In this document: piece after piece, positions 8,228 through 16,836 of the stretch | Numbering within the stretch: the first letter of the stretch is position 1 | Layout of the letters: the number at the start of each line of letters is the position of its first letter | Program-made: the position numbers and the translations under genes | The notes under the pieces: model-generated | Database searches by the model: none | Told to the model about the DNA's origin: nothing | Seen by the model: the letters and a program-made list of their open reading frames with translations, nothing else | Origin: Paucibacter sediminis | Lineage (GTDB): Bacteria; Pseudomonadota; Gammaproteobacteria; Burkholderiales; Burkholderiaceae_C | Direction of reading: 5' to 3' | NCBI RefSeq assembly: GCF_030254645.1 | Contig: NZ_CP116346.1 | Coordinates: forward strand, 5,187,001-5,251,000 | DNA length: 64,000 bases

Positions 8228-10510
8228 CTAGCTGGCCCGCAATGACCACCAACGCGGCAGCAAGGCCTGCACCTCGGCGCGCGCATAGCGATCGTCGATC
8301 AGGTGCAGCACGCCCTCGTCCTCGGTCGTGCGTATCACCCGCCCGGCCGCCTGCACCACCTTCTGCAGGCCCGGGTAGAGGTAGGTGTAGTCGTAGCCGG
8401 CGCCGAACAGCTGCTGCATGCGCGCACGGATCTGCTCGTTGACCGGGTTGATCTGGGGCAGGCCCAGGGTGGCGACAAAGGCGCCGATCAGGCGCGCGCC
8501 GGGCAGGTCGATGCCCTCGGAGAAGGCACCGCCCAGCACCGCCAGCGCCAGGCCGGCGCTGTGCTCGGTGAAGCGGGCCAGGAACTGCTTCTGCTCGGCC
8601 TCGCCCATGCGCCGCGACTGCGCCCACACCGGCAGCTGCGGCTGCTGCGCCGCCAGCACCTCGGCCAGCTGCTCCAGATAGGCATAGCTGCTGAAGAAGG
8701 CGATGTAGTTGCCGGGGCGCGCCGCGTACTGGCGCGCCATCAGCTCGGCCATCGGGCGCAGCGAGGCCTGGCGGTGCGCATAACGCGTGGAGATGCCGCG
8801 CGCCACGCTGACCCGCAGCTGCTCGGCCGCAAAGGGCGAGCCCACCTCGATCTGCAGATGCTGCTCGGGCAGGCCGAGGAGCTTGGCGTAGTAGTCGGCC
8901 GGCTGCAGGGTGGCGGAGAACAGGGTGCTGCTCAGTGCCGCCTCCAGGCGCGGGCGCAGAAAGGGTGCCGGCAGCACATTGCGCAGGCACCAGCAGAGGC
9001 CGGCGCCGCCCTCCTCCCGGCTGCTGTCGACGATCGAATGGCTGCCCAGCTGCTCGGCCATGCGCAGGAAATGCAGGGCCTCGAAATAAAAGGCCTGCAG
9101 CGCCGCATCGGGCTCGGCGGGGTGCTCGGCGAAATGCTCGCCGATGGCGGCACTGCACAGCTGAAGTGGCGCAAGCAGCGCCTCGGGCAGCGCCTCGTGC
9201 ACCTGGTAGGCCTCGGCCTGCGCCTTGGCCAGGGCCGTGCCGGCGCGCTGCAGCTTGCCCAGCGCCTTCTTCAGCGGCGCGTGCTTGCGCGCCGCGGGCG
9301 AACGCCGCGCCTGCGCCAGCGTGTCGGGCAGGAGCTCGGCGCTGTACATCTTGCGGCCGCGCTCCACCAGGTTGTGGGCCTCGTCCACCAGCAGGGCCAC
9401 GCGCCACTGGTTGGCCTGCGTCAGGCCGTGCAGCAAGGCGCTGACGTCGAAGAAGTAGTTGTAGTCGCCCACCACCACGTCGACCCAGCGCACCAGCTCC
9501 TGGCTCAGGTAATAGGGGCAGACCTGGTGCGCCAGCGCCAGCTCGCGCAACTTCGCCCGGCCGAGCTGGTGCTCCTGCGCGGCGGCGGTGCGTGCTGCCG
9601 GCAGGCGGTCGTAAAAGCCCTGGGCCAGCGGGCAGGACTCGCCATGGCAGGCCTTTTCGGGATGCTCGCAGGCCTTCTCGCGCGCCACCAGCTCCAGCAC
9701 GCGCAGCGGCAGCGGCGCCAGCCGTTGCAGGCCATCCAGCGCGAGCTGGCGGCCCGAACTCTTGGCGGCCAGGAAGAAGATCTTGTCCAGCGCTTTCGCC
9801 GGCGCCGCCTTCAGCAGCGGGAACAGCGTGCCCAGGGTCTTGCCGATGCCGGTGGGCGCCTGGGCCAGCAGGCAGCGCTGGTTCACAGCCGCCTTGTAGA
9901 CCGCCTCGGCCAGCGGCCTCTGGCCCTGGCGGAACTCGCCGAAGGGAAAGCTCAGGCGCTGCAGCGCCGCATCGCGCTCGCTGCGCTGCGCCAGCTGCTG
10001 CTGCGCCCAGGCCAGGAAGCGCTCGCCATGCAGCTCGAAATGCGCCTGCAGCTCGGCGGCGCTGCGGGTCTCGGTGAACAGCGTCTCCTGCTGGTTGCCG
10101 ACATTGAAATACACCAGGGCCAGCTCCAGCGCCGCCAGCCCTTCCTGCTGGCACAGCAGATGGCCGTAGATGCGCGCCTGCGCCCAGTGCAGCGCGCGGT
10201 GCGAGGTCGGCTGGGTCTCGAGCCGGCCCTTGTAGGTCTTGACCTCCTCCAGGCGCTGACGCACCGGGTCGTAGCCGTCCGCGCGGCCGCGCACCTGCAG
10301 CGTTTGCTTGTAGCTGCCGCTCAAGCCCACCTCGGCTCTGTATTCGGTCTGGCCGCCGGCACCGCGCCGCGCGGCCACGGTGACATGGCCGGCCATGCCC
10401 TCCAGCGCGCTGGGCGCGGGCGTGAAGCGCAGGTCCAGGTCGCCCTGCTTGGCGGTGAACTCGCAGAGCTCGCGCACCGCGACGCTGTAGACGGCGGGCG
10501 CGGTGCTCAA
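8228..10510 (-). CDS. Nuclease-helicase: PD-(D/E)XK N-terminus fused to Rad3/XPD-type DNA helicase
   Basis: A protein of about 760 residues. The best start is TTG at 10510, overlapping the stop of the upstream gene (TTGA); no ATG is suitably placed. The first 200 residues look like a RecB/Cas4-type nuclease: GRADGY (Asp ~78), EEVKT (Glu ~89, Lys ~91) and a QARIY (QxxxY) motif near 111-115. The remainder is a superfamily-2 Rad3/XPD/DinG helicase. It has Walker A as APTGIGKT, four cysteines spaced like the Fe-S domain (CEHPEKAC, GESC, later HQVCP), a DEAH box in LLVDEAHNL, and the C-terminal QAAGRVIRT motif VI. It probably unwinds and degrades damaged or branched DNA. A LexA box precedes the operon. 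Confidence 0.85.
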   Translation of the reverse strand: MSTAPAVYSVAVRELCEFTAKQGDLDLRFTPAPSALEGMAGHVTVAARRGAGGQTEYRAEVGLSGSYKQTLQVRGRADGYDPVRQRLEEVKTYKGRLETQPTSHRALHWAQARIYGHLLCQQEGLAALELALVYFNVGNQQETLFTETRSAAELQAHFELHGERFLAWAQQQLAQRSERDAALQRLSFPFGEFRQGQRPLAEAVYKAAVNQRCLLAQAPTGIGKTLGTLFPLLKAAPAKALDKIFFLAAKSSGRQLALDGLQRLAPLPLRVLELVAREKACEHPEKACHGESCPLAQGFYDRLPAARTAAAQEHQLGRAKLRELALAHQVCPYYLSQELVRWVDVVVGDYNYFFDVSALLHGLTQANQWRVALLVDEAHNLVERGRKMYSAELLPDTLAQARRSPAARKHAPLKKALGKLQRAGTALAKAQAEAYQVHEALPEALLAPLQLCSAAIGEHFAEHPAEPDAALQAFYFEALHFLRMAEQLGSHSIVDSSREEGGAGLCWCLRNVLPAPFLRPRLEAALSSTLFSATLQPADYYAKLLGLPEQHLQIEVGSPFAAEQLRVSVARGISTRYAHRQASLRPMAELMARQYAARPGNYIAFFSSYAYLEQLAEVLAAQQPQLPVWAQSRRMGEAEQKQFLARFTEHSAGLALAVLGGAFSEGIDLPGARLIGAFVATLGLPQINPVNEQIRARMQQLFGAGYDYTYLYPGLQKVVQAAGRVIRTTEDEGVLHLIDDRYARAEVQALLPRWWSLRAS

Positions 10511-11316
10511 GCGGCGGCCTGCGCGTCGTCGCCCAGCGCGGCCAGCGCGGCCTGCGGCGCATCCGTCTCGCTGCGCAGCGGCACGGCCTTGGCCAGCGCC
10601 AGCCAGACCGCGAAGGGCAACTTGCAGGGCTGGTGCTGGGCCGGGCGCAGCAGTTCGAAGCTGCCCTCCTCCAGCGTGCCATGCAGCACCCAGACGCCAA
10701 ACTGCGCGGGGATCTCCACCGGCTTGGCCACACCGGCCGGGAACACGTAATAGACCTCGCTGCACAGCCATTGATAGGCCTGGCGCTTGGCGGCATGGCG
10801 CAGGTCGGCAAGCAGATCGGCGCGGCTGAACTTGACCTCGTGCACCAGCGGCTGCAGATAGGCCTCCACCGAGGTATTGCGCACCGAGAACAGATCGGGC
10901 CGCGCCATGCGCCAGACATGCCGGGCCGCGCGCGCGGGGGCCGGCTCGTCCCACAACGGCACCGCCTCGCGCAAGGCCGGTGGCAGCTCGGCCGGCGCCT
11001 CGGTCTCGATCTGGGCGCGCAGCGAGAGCTCGCGCCAGACGATGCGGCCGCCCGCCATCAGCTGCTCGGCGAACTTCTGCGCCAGCCGGTCATGGCCGCT
11101 CAGCGCCCTGACGTTCTGCTGGCGCGCCTCGGCCAGCCACTGGATGCCGGCCGGGCTCAGGCGCAGGGTCTCGCGCCCGTCCGCGGCGAGGTGCAGATCC
11201 AGCATGCCGGCCGCCAGCAGATCGATCTCGAGCGCGTCCTTGCAGGGCCAGCCGGCCGAGCGCCAGACCTGCATCAGGCGGCTGCGGTGGCTGCGACTCA
11301 GGGCGGGCGGGCTCAT
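10507..11316 (-). CDS. PD-(D/E)XK nuclease-like protein (MmcB-like), SOS operon
   Basis: A 269-residue protein. Residues 1-65 look like a winged-helix segment (RSRLMQVWRSAGWPCKDALEIDLL). Residues 138-195 carry a PD-(D/E)XK-like core: RPDLFSVR (Asp ~141), then HEVKFSRADLLADLR (Glu ~160, Lys ~162) and a YQWLCSEVYYVFP strand, resembling the MmcB family of DNA-repair proteins. The ATG at 11316 follows GTGG and a LexA-box/promoter directly upstream. The stop overlaps the TTG start of the nuclease-helicase, so the two proteins are translationally coupled and probably work together in DNA repair. Nuclease activity is inferred from the motifs. Confidence 0.75.
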   Translation of the reverse strand: MSPPALSRSHRSRLMQVWRSAGWPCKDALEIDLLAAGMLDLHLAADGRETLRLSPAGIQWLAEARQQNVRALSGHDRLAQKFAEQLMAGGRIVWRELSLRAQIETEAPAELPPALREAVPLWDEPAPARAARHVWRMARPDLFSVRNTSVEAYLQPLVHEVKFSRADLLADLRHAAKRQAYQWLCSEVYYVFPAGVAKPVEIPAQFGVWVLHGTLEEGSFELLRPAQHQPCKLPFAVWLALAKAVPLRSETDAPQAALAALGDDAQAAA

Positions 11317-11318
11317 CC

Positions 11319-11338
11319 CACTGATTATAAATACAGTA
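11319..11338 (-). promoter_or_regulatory. LexA (SOS) box overlapping a TATAAT -10 element
   Basis: On the minus strand the site reads TACTG-TATTTATAAT-CAGTG, that is CTG-N10-CAG with an AT-rich centre. This matches the gamma/betaproteobacterial LexA consensus TACTG(TA)5CAGTA in all but a few central bases and the final base. It contains a perfect TATAAT and ends two bases before the ATG of the nuclease gene, so the mRNA would be leaderless or start within the first codons unless the TATAAT is not the true -10. The divergent P-type ATPase begins 42 bp away on the other side and could also be affected. Confidence 0.75.
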
Positions 11339-11379
11339 GCCAGCCGCCAATGCCTACGGCGCGCAGGGATACTGGCGGC

Positions 11380-13974
11380 ATGACGCCCCTGCACCCCGCC
11401 CCCCACAGCATCGACAGCCAGGCCCTGGCGCGCCAGCTGGGCGTGCGCCTGGACGAAGGCCTGGCCGCCGACGAGGTGCTGGCGCGCCAGCAGGCCCATG
11501 GCCCGAACCGCCTGCCCGAGGCGCCGCCGCGCCCGGCCTGGGCGCGCCTCGCAGACCAGTTCCGCGACTTCATGATCCTGGTGCTGCTGGCCGCGGCCCT
11601 GCTGTCGGGCCTGATCGGCGATCTGGCCGACACCCTGGTGATCCTGCTGATCGTGCTGCTCAACGCCGCCATCGGCTTCTGGCAGGAATGGCGCGCCGAC
11701 CAGGCGCTCAGCGCGCTGCAGCGCATGGCGGCGCCGCGCGCCACCGTGATGCGCGCCGGCGGCCAGCGCCATGTGGTGGCCACCGAGCACCTGGTGCCCG
11801 GCGACGTGGTGCTGCTGGAGGCCGGCAATCTGGTGCCCGCCGACCTGCGCCTGCACGAGGTGGCGCAGATGCGGGTGGACGAATCGGCGCTGACGGGCGA
11901 ATCGGTCACGGTGGAGAAGACGCACCAGCACCTGCCGCTGGAAGTGAGCGCCCTGGGCGATCGCATCAACATGGCCTACAAGGGCACGCTGGTCACGCAT
12001 GGTCGCGGCGCCGGCCTGGTGGTGGCCACCGGCGCGCACACCGAGCTGGGCCAGGTGGCCGGCCTGCTGAACGGCGCGGCCAGCCGCGCCACCCCGCTGC
12101 AGCTGCGCCTGGCGGCCTTCGGCAAGCGGCTCTCGGTGGTGGTGCTGGCGATCTGCGCGCTGGTGTTCGCGATCGGCGTGCTGCGCGGCGAGCCCCTGCT
12201 GCTGATGGCGCTGACCGCCATCAGCCTGGCGGTGGCGGCCATCCCCGAGGCCCTGCCGGCGGTGGTGACGGTGCTGCTGGCGCTGGGTGCGCGCCGCCTC
12301 GTCACGGTGAACGCGCTGGTGCGGCGCCTGCCCAGCGTCGAGACGCTGGGCTCGGTGTCGGTGATCTGCTCCGACAAGACCGGCACCCTCACCCTCAACC
12401 GCATGCAGCTGCGCGAGCAGCGCAGCTGGCACACCGAGGTCGACGCCAACACCAACGTGTTTTGGCAGGCCCTGGTGCTGTGCAACGACGCGGTACCGGC
12501 AGGAGACGGCTGGCTGGGCGACCCCACCGAGACCGCCCTGCTGCAGGCCGCCGCCGAGGCCGGCCTGGACGTGGCCGCGCTGCAGCTGGCCAGCCCGCGC
12601 CGGCACGAATGGCCCTTCGACGCCGAGCGCAAGCGCATGAGCACCCTGCACAGCGCCGGCGCGGGCTGGGTCGCCTATGTGAAGGGCGCGCCCGAGTCGC
12701 TGCTGCCGCGCTGCGCCGCCGGGCCCGAGCGGGCCGAGGCGCTGGCCACTGCGCAGGCCTGGGCGGCCCAGGGCCTGCGCGTGCTGGCGGTGGCGCGCAA
12801 GCAGGGCAAGGCCGAGGTGGTGGCGGTGGCGGCCGATGCCTTCGAGCAAGACCTGACCCTGCTGGGCCTGGTGGGCCTGATCGACCCGCCGCGCCCCGAG
12901 GCGCGCGCCGCCGTGGCCGAATGCTTGGGCGCCGGCATCCGGCCGGTGATGATCACCGGCGACCATTCGGCCACGGCCCTGGCGATCGCCCGCGACCTGG
13001 GGCTGGACGCCAGCGGCGGCGTGCTCAGCGGGGCCGAGCTGGCGCGGCTGGACGAGGCCGGCCTGGCCGCCGCGGTGCAGCGCGTCTCGGTCTATGCGCG
13101 CATGGACCCGGCGCAGAAGATCCGCATCGTGCAGGCCCTGCAGGCCGCCGGCCAGTATGTGGCCATGACCGGCGACGGCGTGAACGACGCGCCGGCGCTG
13201 CGCAGCGCCGACATCGGCGTGGCGATGGGCCGCGGCGGCACCGACGTGGCGCGCGAGGCCTCCGCCCTGGTGCTGCTGGACGACAACTTCGCCACCATCG
13301 TCGGCGCGGTGCGCGAGGGTCGGCGCATCTTCGACAACATCCGCAAGTTCATCCGCTATGCGCTGACCGGCAATTCGGGCGAGATCTGGCTGCTGTTCCT
13401 GGCGCCCCTGCTGGGCCTGCCGATCCCGCTGCTGCCCATCCACATCCTCTGGGTCAACCTGGTCACCGATGGCCTGCCGGGCCTGGCGCTGGCCACCGAA
13501 CCGGCCGAACGCGGCGTGATGCGGCGCCCGCCACGGCCGCCGCAGGAGAGCGTGTTCGCCCATGGCCTGTGGCAGCACGCGCTCTGGGTGGGCCTGCTGA
13601 TCGGCGGCCTGTGCCTGGGCGTGCAGGCCTGGTCGCTGGGCCTGCACGCCCAGGCACCAGACTCAGCGGGCAACGCGCATGGCCAGACCATGGTGTTCAC
13701 GCTGCTGACGCTGGCGCAGATGGCGCATCTGCTGGCGATCCGCTCGGAGCGCGAATCGCTCTTCACGCAGGGTCTGATGAGCAACCTGCCGCTGCTGGGC
13801 GCGGTGCTGCTGACGCTGGTGCTGCAGCTGGCCACCGTCTATGTGCCCTGGCTGCAGCCGATCTTCCGCACCCAGGCGCTCAGCGCCGGCGAGCTCTTCG
13901 CCTGCTTCGGCCTGGCCGGCCTGGTGTTCCTGGCGGTGGAGATCGAGAAGCTCTGGCGTCGGCGACGCAGCTAG
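11380..13974 (+). CDS. P-type cation ATPase, Ca2+ (SERCA/PMR1-like) type
   Basis: An 864-residue P-type (P2) ATPase. The order is: cation-ATPase N-terminal domain, M1-M2, actuator with LTGESVTVEK (TGES 172-175), M4 with IPEALP (289-293), phosphorylation motif SDKTGTLT (Asp 332), hinge MTGDGVNDAPALR, and six C-terminal membrane helices. Side chains that form Ca2+ site II in SERCA are present: Glu in PEALP, Asn and Glu in GNSGEI (M5), and Asn and Asp in NLVTDGLP (M6). Export of Ca2+ (possibly Mn2+) from the cytoplasm is therefore likely. The start at 11380 follows the divergent LexA region. It ends two bases before the stop of livF, which converges on it. Confidence 0.88.
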   Translation: MTPLHPAPHSIDSQALARQLGVRLDEGLAADEVLARQQAHGPNRLPEAPPRPAWARLADQFRDFMILVLLAAALLSGLIGDLADTLVILLIVLLNAAIGFWQEWRADQALSALQRMAAPRATVMRAGGQRHVVATEHLVPGDVVLLEAGNLVPADLRLHEVAQMRVDESALTGESVTVEKTHQHLPLEVSALGDRINMAYKGTLVTHGRGAGLVVATGAHTELGQVAGLLNGAASRATPLQLRLAAFGKRLSVVVLAICALVFAIGVLRGEPLLLMALTAISLAVAAIPEALPAVVTVLLALGARRLVTVNALVRRLPSVETLGSVSVICSDKTGTLTLNRMQLREQRSWHTEVDANTNVFWQALVLCNDAVPAGDGWLGDPTETALLQAAAEAGLDVAALQLASPRRHEWPFDAERKRMSTLHSAGAGWVAYVKGAPESLLPRCAAGPERAEALATAQAWAAQGLRVLAVARKQGKAEVVAVAADAFEQDLTLLGLVGLIDPPRPEARAAVAECLGAGIRPVMITGDHSATALAIARDLGLDASGGVLSGAELARLDEAGLAAAVQRVSVYARMDPAQKIRIVQALQAAGQYVAMTGDGVNDAPALRSADIGVAMGRGGTDVAREASALVLLDDNFATIVGAVREGRRIFDNIRKFIRYALTGNSGEIWLLFLAPLLGLPIPLLPIHILWVNLVTDGLPGLALATEPAERGVMRRPPRPPQESVFAHGLWQHALWVGLLIGGLCLGVQAWSLGLHAQAPDSAGNAHGQTMVFTLLTLAQMAHLLAIRSERESLFTQGLMSNLPLLGAVLLTLVLQLATVYVPWLQPIFRTQALSAGELFACFGLAGLVFLAVEIEKLWRRRRS

Positions 13975-13976
13975 AA

Positions 13977-14687
13977 CTACACCTCCAGCCACTCCTTGCG
14001 GATATAGCTGTTGGCGCGCAGCTCGGCGGGCGTGCCCTCGAAGACGATGCGGCCGTGGCCCATCACATAGCAGCGCTCGGAGATTTCCAGCGCGATCGCC
14101 AGCTTCTGCTCCACCAGCAGCACGGCGATGCCGCGGCGCTTCAGCTCCTTCAGGTACTCGGCCACCAGCTCGACGATCTTGGGCGCCAGGCCCTCGGTGG
14201 GCTCGTCGATCATGATCAGGTCCGGGTCGCCCATCAGGGTGCGGCACAGCGTCAGCATCTGCTGCTCGCCGCCCGAGAGCACGCCGGCCTCGGTGTGCTG
14301 GCGCTCCTTCAGGCGCGGGAACATCTGGTACATGTCGTCGAAGCCCCAGCGCGCCTTCTTGGCGCCGCTCTTCTGGCCCAGCAAGAGGTTCTGGTGCACG
14401 GTGAGCTTGGGAAAGATGTCGCGGTTCTCGGGCACATAGCCGATGCCTTCGTGCGCGATCTCGTAGGCCTTGCGGCCCAGCAGCTCGCGTTCGCCGAACT
14501 TCACCGAGCCGGTGCCGTCCACCTGGCCCATGATGGTCTTGGCGGTGGTGGAGCGGCCCGAGCCGTTGCGCCCCAGCAGGCTGACGATCTCGCCCGGCCG
14601 CACCTCCATGCTGACGCCATGCAGCACATGGCTCTTGCCGTAGAAGGCATGCAGGTTGTCGAGTTTGAGCAGGCGACCTTGGCTCAT
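13977..14687 (-). CDS. livF: Branched-chain amino-acid-type ABC transporter, ATPase LivF
   Basis: A 236-residue ABC ATPase of the LivF type: LSGGEQQML signature, Walker B LIMIDEPTEGL, then LLVEQK with the H-loop position in the LivF arrangement. The Walker A reads LGRNGSGRST, with arginine where the catalytic lysine of GxxGxGK[ST] normally stands. It energises uptake with LivG. Its ATG overlaps the livG stop (ATGA). It is the last gene of livK-H-M-G-F and converges with the Ca2+ ATPase gene. Confidence 0.88.
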   Translation of the reverse strand: MSQGRLLKLDNLHAFYGKSHVLHGVSMEVRPGEIVSLLGRNGSGRSTTAKTIMGQVDGTGSVKFGERELLGRKAYEIAHEGIGYVPENRDIFPKLTVHQNLLLGQKSGAKKARWGFDDMYQMFPRLKERQHTEAGVLSGGEQQMLTLCRTLMGDPDLIMIDEPTEGLAPKIVELVAEYLKELKRRGIAVLLVEQKLAIALEISERCYVMGHGRIVFEGTPAELRANSYIRKEWLEV

Positions 14688-15448
14688 GCGTGCACCTCCG
14701 CCAGCACCGAGCCCAGATAGGCCTCCTGCACGCGCGCATTGGCGCGCACCGCGTCGGGCGTGTCGAAGGCGATCACCTCGCCATAGACCAGCACCGCAAT
14801 CTTGTCGGCCAGGCCGAACACCACGCCCATGTCGTGCTCCACGGTCAGCAGGGTCTTGCCCTCGGTGACCTCGCGTATCAGCTGGATGAAGCGCTTGGTC
14901 TCGCTCTTGCTCATGCCCGCGGTGGGCTCGTCCAGCAGGATCACGCTGGAGCCGCCCGCGATGGTGATGCCGATCTCCAGCGCGCGCGCCTCGGCATAGG
15001 TGAGGTTCATCGCCAGCACGTCGCGGCGCTTGTCGAGCTTGATCATCTCCAGCACCTCTTCGGCGCGGTCGTTGGCATCGTCGAGCTCGGCCAGAAATTT
15101 CCAGAACGCGTACTTGTAGCCCATGCTCCACAGCACCGCGCAGCGGATGTTCTCGAACACCGAGAGGCGCGTGAACAGATTGGAGACCTGGAAGCTGCGC
15201 GAGAGCCCGCGGCGGTTGATCTCGTAGGGCTTGAGGTGGTTGATGCGTTCGCCGTGCAGCAGGATGTCGCCGCTGCTCGGGTGGAAGCGCCCGCTGATGA
15301 GGTTGAAGAGCGTGGACTTGCCGGCGCCGTTGGGGCCGATCACCGCCACGCGCTCGCCGGGCTTCACCGCCAGCTCGGCGCCGCGGATGATCTCGCTCTT
15401 GCCGAAGCTCTTGCGCACATTGCGCAGTTCGAGGGCGTATTCGCTCAC
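14684..15448 (-). CDS. livG: Branched-chain amino-acid-type ABC transporter, ATPase LivG
   Basis: A 254-residue ABC ATPase with canonical Walker A IGPNGAGKST and Walker B VILLDEPTAGM. The signature region is altered: NLTYAEARALEIG stands where LSYGEQRALEI is usual, that is TYAEA instead of S[YG]GEQ. The C-terminal extension (VLVYGEVIAFDTPDAVRANARVQEAYLG) is diagnostic of LivG. The GTG start at 15448 overlaps the livM stop (GTGA) and is preferred because no in-frame ATG fits. With LivF it forms the nucleotide-binding pair; LivG has the intact Walker A of the two. Confidence 0.88.
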   Translation of the reverse strand: MSEYALELRNVRKSFGKSEIIRGAELAVKPGERVAVIGPNGAGKSTLFNLISGRFHPSSGDILLHGERINHLKPYEINRRGLSRSFQVSNLFTRLSVFENIRCAVLWSMGYKYAFWKFLAELDDANDRAEEVLEMIKLDKRRDVLAMNLTYAEARALEIGITIAGGSSVILLDEPTAGMSKSETKRFIQLIREVTEGKTLLTVEHDMGVVFGLADKIAVLVYGEVIAFDTPDAVRANARVQEAYLGSVLAEVHA

Positions 15449-16752
15449 AGCGTCTCCCTGCGTTTGATCTCTTTCTCGATTTCCTCTTGCACCAGGTCCC
15501 ACTCCTGCTTGAACTGGCGGCGCGCCAGCTCGAACAGGGCCAGCCCGGTCAGCAGCACGAAGCCGGCGCCGAACCAGGCGTCCACGCCGCCGGCGTTCAG
15601 GGCCATGCCGGCGAAGCGCATCTGCGGGCCCAGCGCGGCGTTCAGCTGGAGGTGGTAGAGCATCTCCACCATCACCGCGGCGCCGGCCAGCAGGGTCAGG
15701 CCGGTGCCGGCCAGGGCCAGGTAGCTGGTCCAGAGCTTGCGCAGCTTGCCGAAGGCGGCGACGCGCAGATTCATCATGATCAGGCCGGCAAAGCCGCCCG
15801 GCGCATACATCACCATGAAGAGGAAGATCAGGCCCAGGTAGAGCAGCCAGGCCGAGGTCAGCTCGGACAGCAGCACCAGGGCCACCACCATCAACACCGC
15901 ACCGATGATGGGGCCGAAGAAGAAGGTGGCGCCGCCCAGGAAGGTGAACAGCAGGTAGGCGCCCGAGCGCGCGGCGCCCACCACCTCGGCGGTGACGATC
16001 TCGAAGTTCAGCGCCGCCAGGCCGCCGGCAATGCCGGCAAAGAAGCCCGAGATCATGAAGGCCATGAAGCGCACCCACTGGGTGTCGTAGCCGATGAACT
16101 CGACGCGCTCGGGGTTGTCGCGCACCGCGTTGAGCATGCGGCCCAGCGGCGTGCGGGTGAGCGCGAACAGCAGCGCGGTGCAGACGAAGGCGTAGACCGC
16201 GATCAGGTAATAGACCTGGATCTGCGGGCCGAAGCTGATGCCCAGCACCGCCTTGCCGATCACGCGGTTGCCCGAGACCCCGCCCTCGCCGCCGAAGAAC
16301 TCCGGCAGCATCAGCGACATCGACCAGATCAGCTCGCCCAGGCCCAGCGTGATCATCGCGAAGGGCGTGCCCGACTTCTTGGTCGAGACATAGCCGAACA
16401 GGGCCGCGAAGCCCAGCCCCGCCAGCCCGCCCACCAGCGGCACCAGGCTCACCGGCAGGCCCAGTTGGCCGGCCGACACGGCATTCAGCGTGTGCATGGC
16501 GAGGAAGGAGCCCAGCCCGCTGTAGACCGCATGGCCGAAGCTGAGCATGCCGCCCTGCCCCAGCAGCAGGTTGTAGGCCAGGCAGGCAATGATGGCGATG
16601 CCGATCTGCGACAGCATGGTCTGCGCCAGGCTGCTGGTCCACAGCAGCGGCGCGACCAGCAGCACCAGGGCATAGATGCCCCAGATGAACCAGCGGCCGA
16701 CGTTGTAGGGTTTGAAGTGGTAATGGGAGGAACTGGCGCGAACGTGGTTCAT
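15445..16752 (-). CDS. livM: Branched-chain amino-acid-type ABC transporter, permease LivM
   Basis: A 435-residue inner-membrane permease with about ten hydrophobic helices. The family motif is seen in ACLAYNLLLGQGGMLSFGHAVYSGLGSF and GRMLNAVRDNPERVEFIGYD, the EAA-like cytoplasmic loop. The protein is longer than typical LivM because of a C-terminal section with two more helices and a charged tail (KQEWDLVQEEIEKEIKRRE). ATG at 16752 is chosen; an upstream ATG nine codons away lies in the repeat region. Its stop overlaps the livG GTG. Confidence 0.87.
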   Translation of the reverse strand: MNHVRASSSHYHFKPYNVGRWFIWGIYALVLLVAPLLWTSSLAQTMLSQIGIAIIACLAYNLLLGQGGMLSFGHAVYSGLGSFLAMHTLNAVSAGQLGLPVSLVPLVGGLAGLGFAALFGYVSTKKSGTPFAMITLGLGELIWSMSLMLPEFFGGEGGVSGNRVIGKAVLGISFGPQIQVYYLIAVYAFVCTALLFALTRTPLGRMLNAVRDNPERVEFIGYDTQWVRFMAFMISGFFAGIAGGLAALNFEIVTAEVVGAARSGAYLLFTFLGGATFFFGPIIGAVLMVVALVLLSELTSAWLLYLGLIFLFMVMYAPGGFAGLIMMNLRVAAFGKLRKLWTSYLALAGTGLTLLAGAAVMVEMLYHLQLNAALGPQMRFAGMALNAGGVDAWFGAGFVLLTGLALFELARRQFKQEWDLVQEEIEKEIKRRETL

Positions 16753-16767
16753 GACAGGGCTCCCGCC

Positions 16768-16830
16768 GGGCCGCCCCAAGGGAGGCCTGCGCCCCCTTGG
16801 GTGGCAGTGAACGAAGTGAACGTGGGGGCC
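16768..16830. repeat. Dispersed intergenic GC-rich hairpin repeat, copy 1
   Basis: This 63 bp spacer between livH and livM begins GGGCCGCCCCAAG and contains CCCCAAGGG...CCCCCTTGGG arms plus the near-repeat GTGAACGAAGTGAACG. A related sequence (GGGCCGTCCCAAG ... CCCCCTCGGGGGG) occurs at 50070-50132. Such elements are common between genes in Burkholderiales. It may form mRNA structure inside the liv operon. Confidence 0.5.
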
Positions 16831-16836
16831 AACATG

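Noticed and set aside
6120-10919. 1599-codon open frame spanning the protease and helicase genes
   Set aside because: Its translation is Arg/Ala/Gly-rich with no domains, and it contradicts the clearly recognisable protease, helicase and nuclease frames.
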